From NCBI GenBank assembly GCA_027030435.1, contig JALVEX010000215.1, forward strand, positions 1 to 10,763: 10,763 nt of DNA. The letters run 5' to 3'. The position numbers and the translations under genes were made by a program. The stretch comes from Paracoccaceae bacterium (lineage in GTDB: Bacteria > Pseudomonadota > Alphaproteobacteria > Rhodobacterales > Rhodobacteraceae). The notes beneath the pieces are model-generated. The model worked only from the letters and a program-made list of their open reading frames with translations. It had not been told where the DNA came from and searched no databases. Each line of letters begins with the position of its first letter. Position 1 is the first letter of the stretch. Positions 1 through 7,600 of this stretch are shown here, one piece after another.

Positions 1-127
1 GCGGTGCAGCAGCGCCGCGAGGAGCACATGGCCTTCCTCGAGAAGGTGAAATCACGCCCCGGCGGGCTTGAGAGCATCAAGCGGAAATATTGCGAGAAAA
101 GGCGCGTGGCGCTGATCTACAGTTACA
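1..127 (+). repeat. Copy 1 of a perfect direct repeat (>=127 bp)
   Basis: Bases 1-127 are identical to 1785-1911, offset 1784. The match begins at the window edge, so the true repeat may be longer. It is in the same reading frame in both genes and ends abruptly after the codons for IYSY, beyond which the two genes diverge. Confidence 0.95.
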
Positions 128-393
128 GGATCTGCATCTATCGCGGATCCCCCGACCCCGAGAGCGGCAGACCGGGCTTCACCGTCAGAATACAGAAGCC
201 CAGCGGATATCTTACGCTGACACCTTGGGATTACCCTGACAGAATTATTTTCGACGGTGTGTCATTATATGGAGTCAACGCAGATGGGGAGATTACCGGC
301 ATGGCCGCGCAGGGGATTGCCGATCCGACCGTCTCCGACAACACAGTGCCGAAGGCTACGGTTGTCGAAACATCTGGCACGAGGTTTCACTGA
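1..393 (+). CDS. Partial membrane-anchored candidate immunity protein (5' end off window)
   Basis: The reading frame is open from base 1 and ends at TGA 391-393. The start lies outside the window. By comparison with the full-length paralogue at 1593-2108, about 64 N-terminal residues carrying two membrane helices are missing. The first 42 visible residues are identical to residues 65-106 of that paralogue. The rest is diverged but alignable: a KPxGYLTLxPWDYxDRxIF block is present in both, as are two Cys (YCEKRR and CIYR). This copy has an extra C-terminal extension of about 35 residues. No named family is recognised. The role as an immunity protein is inferred from its place in a toxin cassette, its paralogue directly downstream of a colicin-M-like gene, and the predicted periplasmic position of the variable domain. 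Its own cognate toxin would lie upstream, outside the window. Confidence 0.7.
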   Translation, partial: AVQQRREEHMAFLEKVKSRPGGLESIKRKYCEKRRVALIYSYRICIYRGSPDPESGRPGFTVRIQKPSGYLTLTPWDYPDRIIFDGVSLYGVNADGEITGMAAQGIADPTVSDNTVPKATVVETSGTRFH

Positions 394-743
394 TGCTTTT
401 TCGTTCACGTCTTGCAAACGTTGCTTCAATCGCGCTTTTGCTCGTTGTACTGCTCTATCTTGCAATCATCGGTTATGGATATACTCTTCAGGATCATCGT
501 CCACCCGAAGTGCGAGCCCTTGAAGCGTTCAACCGCCATCTCAAGGCGATCGGCAGCCCGTTACGGGCATCCATCGAAAACTGTAAAAGGACTGCGGCCA
601 CCGCGGAAGATAAACGCATCGGCGTAAGGTATTTTGTAGACTGCAAGGTCAACAACACCGAAGGCCATGGAACAATCTATTATACCGCCGCATTCGGGGC
701 GAGAGATAAGTTCGAATTTTCAGATACTTTGGAGATGCAGTAA
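393..743 (+). CDS. Small single-pass membrane protein, candidate immunity protein
   Basis: This gene encodes 116 residues. ATG at 393 overlaps the upstream TGA by one base (TGATG), with a GAGG ribosome-binding site at 381-384 and a 7-8 base spacer. Residues 10-30 form one hydrophobic helix (SIALLLVVLLYLAIIGYGY), preceded by Arg4 and Arg6, so the C-terminal domain should be periplasmic. That domain has two Cys (64 and 84), which could form a disulfide, and ends in a predicted strand-rich part (GTIYYTAAFGARDKFEF). The pattern loosely recalls Coa1/TIM21-type small domains. The size and topology also resemble the colicin M immunity protein Cmi (about 117 residues, membrane-anchored, periplasmic, disulfide-bonded), but no sequence homology can be claimed from reading alone. 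Its stop overlaps the start of the colicin-M-like gene (TAATG). Immunity to that toxin or to one upstream is an inference. Confidence 0.75.
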   Translation: MLFRSRLANVASIALLLVVLLYLAIIGYGYTLQDHRPPEVRALEAFNRHLKAIGSPLRASIENCKRTAATAEDKRIGVRYFVDCKVNNTEGHGTIYYTAAFGARDKFEFSDTLEMQ

Positions 744-1593
744 TGGCAGGGACTGGCACACCGGAACACCCGCTGAAATCATTTACCTGGGAAGATGCTC
801 AAGCCCATTGGGAAACCGGAAATGGAGAACCAGTCTACGTCGATATGTCATCCCACATGAATGCTGGGGCTGGCAAGGTATTCTCAGCAAGAGATTTTGC
901 AACCCCAATAGGTAAAGCTATAAAAGATTTGCCCGTGGGAACCACCGTGCGTTTCGAATCAAAGGGCTCTCTCCGCGAGGAGACGGGAGCTTTACCGGCA
1001 GTTGCCACTCATAGCTACTATGCCTCCCATGGGTTGTTGTCGGATCAGGCCTATGTGTGGGGCAATACTTCAGCCGGGTTTCGTGGTACGGTTACTGTTC
1101 TGGGAAATGGTTTAATCGCAATTGACGGTGAAATACGCCCTTATGATGAGCAGTTTGATTTTTCGCCCAATACGTTAAATCCGATTTTGGAGGCGGCGCG
1201 GGCGGCTGGTAAAATTTGGGCTGGCCCTGGAACGCCATTTGAAATCCATTTCGTTGGTACTGGAAAAAAGTGTCCGGAATATATCAACTTCGCGAATTCG
1301 GGGTATTTGATACATATACGTTGTGGGAAGTGGACGAAAACAAATGCTTCCCCGCCTCGACCCCCATCGCGATCTCTGCCACCGAAACCCGTCCGATCCG
1401 CGACATCCGCATCGGCGATACGGTGCTGGCCTTCGATCCGGCGGCCGGCCTTGGCCGGGGCGCACTTGTCCCGCGCAGGGTGGTGCGGACTCACCGGAAC
1501 GCGACGCGGGAATGGGTGCGGCCGGGCCGGGCGGAGAGCGGCGCGGCGCGGGCTCCTGAAATCCGGCATCGCGAAGCGCGGAAGGCCGCGTGA
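743..1593 (+). CDS. Colicin-M-like domain with C-terminal truncated Hint domain; frameshifted
   Basis: ATG 743 overlaps the upstream TAA and follows GGAG (731-734). The first frame encodes a domain resembling the catalytic part of colicin M, which hydrolyses lipid II in the periplasm. Matches include the AxAHxxxGNG block near residues 21-30, YVWGN near 104-108, and an RPYDEQFDF block (132-140) aligning with RSYDDKYDF of colicin M. Of the colicin M active-site residues D226, Y228, D229, H235 and R236, only D229 is kept (D139). The others are E136, F138, L145 and N146. At 1264-1270 a -1 shift on A AAA AAG leads into the frame for a Hint N-terminal half (1345 on), ending TGA 1591-1593, for a 283-residue fusion. 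Without the shift the first frame runs to 1855 as an Arg/Pro/Ala-rich shadow across the next gene. There is no signal peptide and no receptor or translocation domain. It may be an orphan cassette, a decayed gene, or a recoded gene. Confidence 0.7.
1264..1270 (+). other. In-frame A AAA AAG heptamer at the frame switch
   Basis: The six A plus G are read as gg(a aaa aag) in the frame starting at 743. This is the phase of the classic -1 slippery heptamer used in E. coli dnaX. A -1 shift here makes GTG 1270-1272 the next codon and enters the Hint frame exactly. I see no convincing upstream Shine-Dalgarno-like stimulator and only weak pairing downstream (for example tatc/gata), so a one-base indel in the A run is at least as likely as programmed recoding. 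Confidence 0.6.
1345..1523 (+). other. Truncated Hint (hedgehog/intein-type) domain
   Basis: In the frame of 1270-1593 the segment starts with the Hint catalytic Cys (CFPASTPIA, Cys codon 1345-1347). It continues with PIRDIRIGDTVLAFDP and RVVRTHRN, the characteristic first blocks of pretoxin-type Hint domains, which cleave or splice polypeptides. Only about 60 residues are present, and the second half, including the terminal His-Asn region, is missing. After EWVRP the sequence becomes an Arg/Ala-rich tail up to the stop. It was probably shortened by recombination with the next gene's upstream region and is unlikely to be active as it stands. Confidence 0.8.
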
Positions 1594-2108
1594 TGTCCAT
1601 CATTCTGGCGATAAGGCTGCTGATCGCGATTGCGGTGATCGTCTTCGCGGTCCGGCTGTGGTTTCGCCTGTTCCGCCCGCAGGTATCGCCCGAGCGCGTA
1701 AGGCGGGCCACGCGGACCGTCTTTATCGTCATCGGCCTCCTGATCGCCATCGAGCAGAGCTTCCTGCATTTCTGGCTCGACAAGGCGGTGCAGCAGCGCC
1801 GCGAGGAGCACATGGCCTTCCTCGAGAAGGTGAAATCACGCCCCGGCGGGCTTGAGAGCATCAAGCGGAAATATTGCGAGAAAAGGCGCGTGGCGCTGAT
1901 CTACAGTTACAAACTTTGCATCTATCGACTGTTGCTTGCGGAGGATGATCTACGAAAAGCAAGGTTTACCTTTTTCGGCATAAAACCAGCTGGCTATCTG
2001 ACATTACTTCCATGGGATTACGGCGACAGAAGCATCTTCTATGGTTTTCACATAGCCTATCTGGACGCTTCCGGGGAAGTGGTGAACCCGGAAGAAAATG
2101 GAAACTGA
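1593..2108 (+). CDS. Two-helix membrane protein with periplasmic variable domain, candidate immunity protein
   Basis: This gene encodes 171 residues from ATG 1593, which overlaps the Hint-frame TGA by one base (TGATG) and follows GGAAGG at 1580-1585. An in-frame GTG at 1590 is a less likely start. Residues 3-20 and 42-62 are membrane helices. The loop between them is strongly basic (RLWFRLFRP, PERVRRATR), so by the positive-inside rule both ends face the periplasm. Residues 65-106 are encoded by the perfect repeat. From 107 on the protein differs from its paralogue at 1-393 but keeps the PxGYLTLxPWDY motif and Cys95/Cys109. Its position directly downstream of, and coupled to, a colicin-M-like toxin, plus its periplasmic domain, make it the best candidate for the cognate immunity protein. 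No named family is recognised. Confidence 0.75.
   Translation: MSIILAIRLLIAIAVIVFAVRLWFRLFRPQVSPERVRRATRTVFIVIGLLIAIEQSFLHFWLDKAVQQRREEHMAFLEKVKSRPGGLESIKRKYCEKRRVALIYSYKLCIYRLLLAEDDLRKARFTFFGIKPAGYLTLLPWDYGDRSIFYGFHIAYLDASGEVVNPEENGN
1785..1911 (+). repeat. Copy 2 of the perfect direct repeat (>=127 bp)
   Basis: Identical base for base to 1-127. It lies inside the gene at 1593-2108 and encodes the segment just after the second membrane helix. Downstream of 1911 the two copies separate immediately and GC content falls, which marks a constant/variable junction. Confidence 0.95.
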
Positions 2109-2123
2109 CGAGGGGGACAAGTA

Positions 2124-2357
2124 ATGGGTAAGCAGCAGGGTTCCGCCATCAGCGATTTGCTGAATATAGCCGGCTTGGCATATCATAACGGGCAGCCCGC
2201 CGAACCATATACTGTTCCTGATGGCTACTCCCTCATGGATCAGGGTTCGAATGCGGCAACCGGCTTCAACGGCGCCACGTTCTACAATGGCGATACGGTC
2301 ATCGATGCCAACGGCGGGAACACGATCACATTGACGGCGGATGACTTCATCTTCTAG
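2124..2357 (+). CDS. 77-residue protein, probable remnant of a lipase-like N-terminus
   Basis: ATG 2124 follows GAGGGGG (2110-2116) with a 7-base spacer, 15 bases after the preceding stop. The protein starts MGKQQGSAISDLLNIAGLAY and continues PDGYSLMDQGSNAATGFNGA and FYNGDTVI. This pattern resembles the first 60-70 residues of lipase/alpha-beta hydrolase effectors, where a Tyr/Asp-rich start leads to a TGFxAxxFxNG-xxVIAYRGT block. Here the block breaks off, followed by DANGGNTITLTADDFIF and a stop. The GxSxG nucleophile region is absent, so it cannot be an active hydrolase. It could be a truncated effector, another orphan cassette, or an unrelated small protein. There is no signal peptide or membrane helix. 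Confidence 0.5.
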   Translation: MGKQQGSAISDLLNIAGLAYHNGQPAEPYTVPDGYSLMDQGSNAATGFNGATFYNGDTVIDANGGNTITLTADDFIF

Positions 2358-2364
2358 CGCCTTC

Positions 2365-2380
2365 CGGCTGGCGGCAGCCG
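2365..2380 (+). terminator. Weak candidate terminator hairpin after the toxin cluster
   Basis: A perfect 6-bp stem CGGCTG/CAGCCG with a GCGG loop lies 7 bases after the stop at 2357. A short T run (2391-2393) follows only after about 10 bases, so it is a poor intrinsic terminator. Its position at the end of the cluster is the main support. The rest of 2358-2503 shows no gene. Confidence 0.3.
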
Positions 2381-2557
2381 CAACAAGAATTTTCACGTCC
2401 GGTCAAAAACGCTTGACTTCGCGTCAGCCCCGCCCCACGCTGGCCTTGGGTATTGCTCTTGGCGAAAGCCACGGGCGGGGCGGGCAGATCGAAGGGCAAG
2501 GTATTGCGACTGAATGATATTTTTCTCCGGGCCTTCCGGCAGGGAGTGGCGTGCCCT

Positions 2558-4618
2558 GTGCTGCCAACCGCAAAGAGGCGCCCTTCCGGATTTCTGCTGA
2601 CCCTCGCAACCGGCTTTCTGGCCTGTGCCGTATCCTTCCCCGCTCCGGCCTCCGCCGACGAGGCGCGGGCCACGCCTTCGGTGCGCCCGGTCAGGCCCCT
2701 GTTCGACGGCGCAACCGCCGTCACCACCCGCTTCTCCGGGCTGACGCGCTACCGCCCCGTTCTGGCCGATGGCGCGCGCCCGCTGCCCGATCCGGCCTAT
2801 TCCTTCATCGATCCCGATGGCGCCGTGGCCGCCCTCATCCCCATCTCGGACATGAAGCGTGCGCCCGATGCAAGCGTGCTCGAGCGCGCGCCCCGTGATC
2901 GCATCCTGGCGCGCGATACCGGCCAGGTGTTCGGCATCGCGATAGACGACAGGCCCCACCCCGATCTCTACCTCGCCGCCACTTCCGCCTTCGGGCTTCA
3001 GATCACCGGCCCGGATGCGGATGGCGATCGCCTCCCCGATCGCCTGCGCCGCGGCGCGCCCGGCGCGCGCTGGATGGCCGGGCAGTGGGGGCCGCGCCCC
3101 GATGCCGGGCCGGGCTCGGTGTGGAAGGTGGATGGCCTTACCGGGCAGGTCAGCCTGTTCGCCACCATCCGCCATGATGGCCGCGCCAACAGCGGGGCGG
3201 GCCTTGGCAATATCGCCTATGACGGCGCCCACGCGCAGCTGTTCGTTTCCGATCTGGAAAGCGGGCTGATCCACCGGCTCGACATGCAGGGGCGCGATCT
3301 CGGGCAATGGGATCATGGCCGCCAGGCCCGCCCCGCCGGGGATCTCGCGCCGGCGCTGCGCGCGGCCGGCCCCGGCATCGATATCACCAGCCCGGATTTT
3401 GACAGCGAAGATCCCCGGACCTGGGGCTTCGCGCCCCCCGAGCGGCGCGTCTGGGGGCTCGCGGTGCATGGCGGGCGGCTCTATTACGCCGTGGCGGAGG
3501 GGCGCGAGAAGCGGCCCGAGGTGTGGTCCGTGGGGCTTGATCGCAGGACGGGCGCCTTCCTTGAAGATCCGCGCTGGGAGCTTACGCTCCCCGCTCAGGT
3601 GCCGGGGGCGGAAATATCCGACCTCGCCTTCACCGCCTCGGGCGCCATGCTGGCGGCGCAGCGGGGGCAGCGCATGGGCAGCTTCGATTACCGCCGCTTC
3701 GCGCGCGATGGCCAGGCGGGGGTGCTGCGTTTCGAGCTGGAGGATCCCGAGGATCCGGCCTCGAAGCTCACCCCGTCCGACTGGATATGGACCCGCAACG
3801 ATTACGATATCGGCTTCGCGCATGGCGGGCTTGGCGCCAATGGCGGCCTGGCGCTCGGCCCCGGCTATGACGGCCGCGGGCGCGCCGATTTCCGGGCCTG
3901 CCGCGATACGCTCTGGAGCACCGGCGAGGATCTGCGCAACCGCCCCGATCTGCGCACATATCTGGAGCCGGGCGGGGCGCTGGATCTGGACGGCCTGCAG
4001 GCCCAGCCCGTGGCGCTTGGCCGGGCGCATAACAGCCCGCCCTGGATCTCCTATTTCCTCGATCGTGGCGAGGCCGATGCCCCGATAGATCAGATCTCCG
4101 GCCATATGGGCGATGTGGAGGTGCTGGGCTGCCACGGGGCTGGCGGCGGCGCGCCGGCGCGGCTGCCCGCGAAGCTTGCCGATCTATCCGATCTGCCGAA
4201 AACGCCCGATCTCTGCCCCGGCGGAAGCTGCGTCCTGCTTCTGTGTCTGCTCAATCCCTCGCTCTGCCTGCCCGACCATGATGGCGGCGGACAATGCACC
4301 GTGAAGAAAAGCGATCTCCGCTGCGACGAAGCCACCGGCACCTGGGTGCTCGATATCGCCATGACCGCCACCGCCGGCAATCTCGATTGGCTGAAGCTCG
4401 ATGATCCGGCCGGCGCCCTCACTTCCCTGCCAAGGCAGACCCCGATGCCCGCCAGCACGTCAATCCCCCTCACGGGGCTGGCGCCGGGGCAGGCCGGCCA
4501 GATCGATCTCTGCGCCTATGACAGCGCCGAGGCCGCCGGCGGCGATCCCTATGATTGCTGCAACGCCACGGTGAATTTCCGCCTGCCTGATGCGGCCTGC
4601 GAAGTGAAGGAGCAGTAG
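2558..4618 (+). CDS. Exported protein with probable beta-propeller and C-terminal Cys-rich domain
   Basis: With GTG 2558 as start (GGAG at 2543-2546, 11-base spacer) the protein has 686 residues and a compact signal peptide: basic AKRR, hydrophobic core at 12-27, and cleavage ASA/DEA after residue 33. TTG 2504 with AAGGG seven bases upstream is a real alternative that adds 18 residues; TTG 2453 is less likely. Residues 122 to about 545 contain repeated strand motifs typical of propellers (GQVFGIAIDD, LGNIAYD, QLFVSDLESGLIHRLD, VWGLAVHGGRLYYAV, ISDLAFT). A GPDADGDRLPD segment looks like an Asp-rich calcium-type loop. Residues 580-682 form a Cys domain (QCT, CDE, PGQ, CC) shared with the next gene. 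That gene starts one base after this stop with AAGGAG (4607-4612) inside this one, so the two are co-translated. Family function is unknown; a surface or periplasmic structural role is inferred. Confidence 0.8.
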   Translation: MLPTAKRRPSGFLLTLATGFLACAVSFPAPASADEARATPSVRPVRPLFDGATAVTTRFSGLTRYRPVLADGARPLPDPAYSFIDPDGAVAALIPISDMKRAPDASVLERAPRDRILARDTGQVFGIAIDDRPHPDLYLAATSAFGLQITGPDADGDRLPDRLRRGAPGARWMAGQWGPRPDAGPGSVWKVDGLTGQVSLFATIRHDGRANSGAGLGNIAYDGAHAQLFVSDLESGLIHRLDMQGRDLGQWDHGRQARPAGDLAPALRAAGPGIDITSPDFDSEDPRTWGFAPPERRVWGLAVHGGRLYYAVAEGREKRPEVWSVGLDRRTGAFLEDPRWELTLPAQVPGAEISDLAFTASGAMLAAQRGQRMGSFDYRRFARDGQAGVLRFELEDPEDPASKLTPSDWIWTRNDYDIGFAHGGLGANGGLALGPGYDGRGRADFRACRDTLWSTGEDLRNRPDLRTYLEPGGALDLDGLQAQPVALGRAHNSPPWISYFLDRGEADAPIDQISGHMGDVEVLGCHGAGGGAPARLPAKLADLSDLPKTPDLCPGGSCVLLLCLLNPSLCLPDHDGGGQCTVKKSDLRCDEATGTWVLDIAMTATAGNLDWLKLDDPAGALTSLPRQTPMPASTSIPLTGLAPGQAGQIDLCAYDSAEAAGGDPYDCCNATVNFRLPDAACEVKEQ

Positions 4619-4619
4619 G

Positions 4620-7600
4620 ATGAAAAACGGGATCTTCACCCGCGGCGCGCTTGCGCTGGCCGCGTTCCTCTGCCTCGCCGCGGGGGGCTCCAATGCCCAG
4701 GTGATCTCGAACGGCGGCTATGATCCCGGCCCGCAGACAGGCGCCGAAGTGCAGAAGCTCTGCGAGCCGATCACCTTCGATGCCAACGGCGATTTCCTTC
4801 TCCAGTGCCATCTGGCCATACAGGCCACCGCGCCCTTTCCCACCCAGATCCTCATTCATGACAGCCTGACGGTGCCCACCGCCACGCTCACCAATATCTC
4901 CTCCGCAGAGCCCTGGGCCTGCAGCGATACAAGCACCGGCTCTTCGCTCGATGTCGATTGCACGCTGCCGCAGGCCGCGATCCCGGCCTCCGGCGCCACC
5001 GGGATCGACATCACGATGACGATCCCGGCGAGCACCAGCGGCTTTGTCTACAATTGCGCCGATGGCTCCTACGAGATCGCCGGCGCCGAGCCGCGGCCGA
5101 TCTCCCAATCCTGCGCGCATATCGATCTGCCCGCGCCGCCACCGCCGCCCGAGCCGCCTGCCCTTCCCCAGTGCACGGCATTCGAGGCGGAGGTGAGCTG
5201 CGATGAAACCATCGGCGAGCCGGTCGTCACCCTCACCAGCCCGCTGGGCAGCTTCACCCCGGATCAGGTGGATATTTCCGTGCTGACCCCGGGCATCGCC
5301 ATGAGCACGCCGGCGGGCGGCCTCCCGCTCTCCGTCACGCTGGGGGGCGCCACGCCGGGGCAGACGGTGAGCCTGCTGCTCGATGCCGTCCACACCGGCG
5401 GCGGCAGCGCGCCGGGGCTCGACAAGTGCTGCATGGGCGAGATCGAAGTGCAGATCCCGGAGGATTTCGTCTGCGAGAAGCCCCCGGTGCTCGAGGTGGA
5501 AAAGACATGCCCGACCGTGGGCGATGAAATTCAGGGCCTGCCGATGTGCGAAATCACCGTGCATTACGAGGGTCCGCCCCCCACCAGCGCCGATCCGATC
5601 GTGCTGGATGACTGGGTAACTGAAGGCGGCGGAGTATTCCCCAATGTCTCCTCGAGCGACAACTGGCAGTGCAGCCAGGCAAACCCGCCCTCGTCCATCG
5701 GCTGCACGATCACCGGCGCGGACGAGCCCGGCGCCGACTGGGCCGACTGGACTTCCACGATCCTGATCCCGGCCATTGCCGGCGAGGGGTTGCCGCTCCT
5801 GCCGGGCATGGAGAATTGCGCCCGCGCCAGCATCGGCGGGCTCGAAGCCGAGGATTGCTGGCAGAACACGGACGCGCGACTGGAGATCGAGAAGACCGGC
5901 CCCGAGATCTGCCATTTCGGCGAGCCCTGTGTTTTCACCTATACGATCACCAACACCTCCGGCGGCGATTTCGATGGCAACGTGAGCCTTGACGATGCGC
6001 CCGATCTGAACTGGAGCAGCGGCACGCAAGGGCCGGGCAGCAGCGGCCATTTCGGCCCAGTCTCCCCCGCCCTGTGCACGCCCCAGGAGCTGCAGAGCGG
6101 CAATTGCGATTTCCCGCTCGATCTGCCCGCCGGCCAGAGCACCACGATCACCGTGAGCTACGTGCTGCCGCCCTTCGATGGCGAAGGCGATTTCACGCTG
6201 GAAAACTGCGTGAGCCTGTATGCCGACAATGGCAGCATGTCCGAAGATTGCCATACGGCCGAGGTCGGCCCCACCCGGCTTTCGGTGGAAAAGACAGGCC
6301 CCGAAGAATGCGCGCCCGATCAGGCTTGCGAATTTACCATCACCATCAGCACCGGCGATCAGCCCTTCAGCGGCAATGTGCTGCTGATGGACGGCACCAA
6401 TGTGCAGAATTTCGCCGTCACCTCCGTCAGCCCGGCCACCGCCGGCTGCGGCAGCGGCCTGCCGGCCAATCCGCTGGCCTGCGTGGTGCCGATCAATCTG
6501 CCGGCCAATGGTTCGATCACCTACACCATCGCCATCACCCCCCTCACGCCGGGCGGACAGGTGGTTACCAACACCGGCGAAAACTGCGCCAGCATCTACA
6601 GCATGCCCGCCGGCAGCGGCATCGCGCCGGGGGATTATTCCTTCGATTCCTTCGCCAGCCCCCCCGCATTTCCCCCCGAGATCATGAGCGTGATCGCCGG
6701 GGGCGGGGGCATGGATCAGGCCTGCGCCTGGTTCGATGTGCCCACGGATGATGCCGGCGATGAGCCGCAGGCGAGCTTCGATCTGGCGATCGACAAGCAA
6801 TGGAAAACCGGCGCCGATTTCCTCTACTACAATCCCGATTCGGGCCTGCCGCCCCACGGCTATGTGGTGGAGGTGACGATCCCCGCCGGCCCGGTGCCCG
6901 CCGGCACGACCATCACCGTCACCGATCCGGCGGGCGGACAGTCCGGCCTTACCCCCTTCGGCCCGCCAGTGGCCACCGGCGCCTGGAACTGCTCCATGAG
7001 CGGCACCTCCTGGAGCTGCTCCTACACGCTCACCGGCAATGTCGCCGCCGGTGTCACCCTGCCGGCGATCCTGTGGCCGGCGATCAACGATCCGACGGTG
7101 GACAGCACCAATTGCGCCGCCGTCGCCGCCCATGCGCCCGGCAGCGCCCAGCCGCTGCCCGAATTGGACGCAACCAACAACAACGCCTGCGTCACCGTGC
7201 CGGGCGATGGCATGGATCCGCCGCCCGTCGCGCCCGAAATCGCGCTCGAAAAGGCCTGCGATCCGATCACCGTCACCCAGCCGGGGAGCCAGCCGATTCC
7301 GGCAATGCACTGCACCATCAGCGTTACCGCCCTCAATGATTTCACCGGCGCGCTCTCCATCGGCGACAATTTCGCGCCCCTCACCGGTGGCACTGGCGCG
7401 GTGACGTCGCTCACCACCTCGGCCAATGGCTGGAGCTGCACGCTCTCGCCCGTTCCGTATTGCACGGTCGCAAGCGCCGATTTCACCACCGGCGACAGCG
7501 CGGTGATCGACGTGATCGTGACCGGCGCCAGCGATGGCACCGACATGCACTGGCGCAACTGCGCTGACGCCACATGGCATTCCGATCCCCAGCACGCCTC

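Noticed and set aside
1135..1190. Calling the colicin-M-like domain an active lipid II hydrolase
   Set aside because: Four of the five residues equivalent to the known active site are changed, so only fold similarity is claimed.
1271..1855. Continuation of the 743 frame to 1855 as a 370-residue protein
   Set aside because: Beyond 1270 it becomes an Arg/Pro/Ala-rich shadow over the Hint frame and over a well-supported downstream gene. The -1 frame has clear Hint motifs.
2413..2456. TTGACT as a -35 element of a promoter for the propeller gene
   Set aside because: No -10-like hexamer lies 16-18 bases downstream; the nearest AT-rich stretch is too far away.
2393..4135. A 580-codon minus-strand open frame opposite the propeller gene
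   Set aside because: Same GC-driven pattern, with low-complexity translation and no recognisable domain. The plus-strand gene is well supported.
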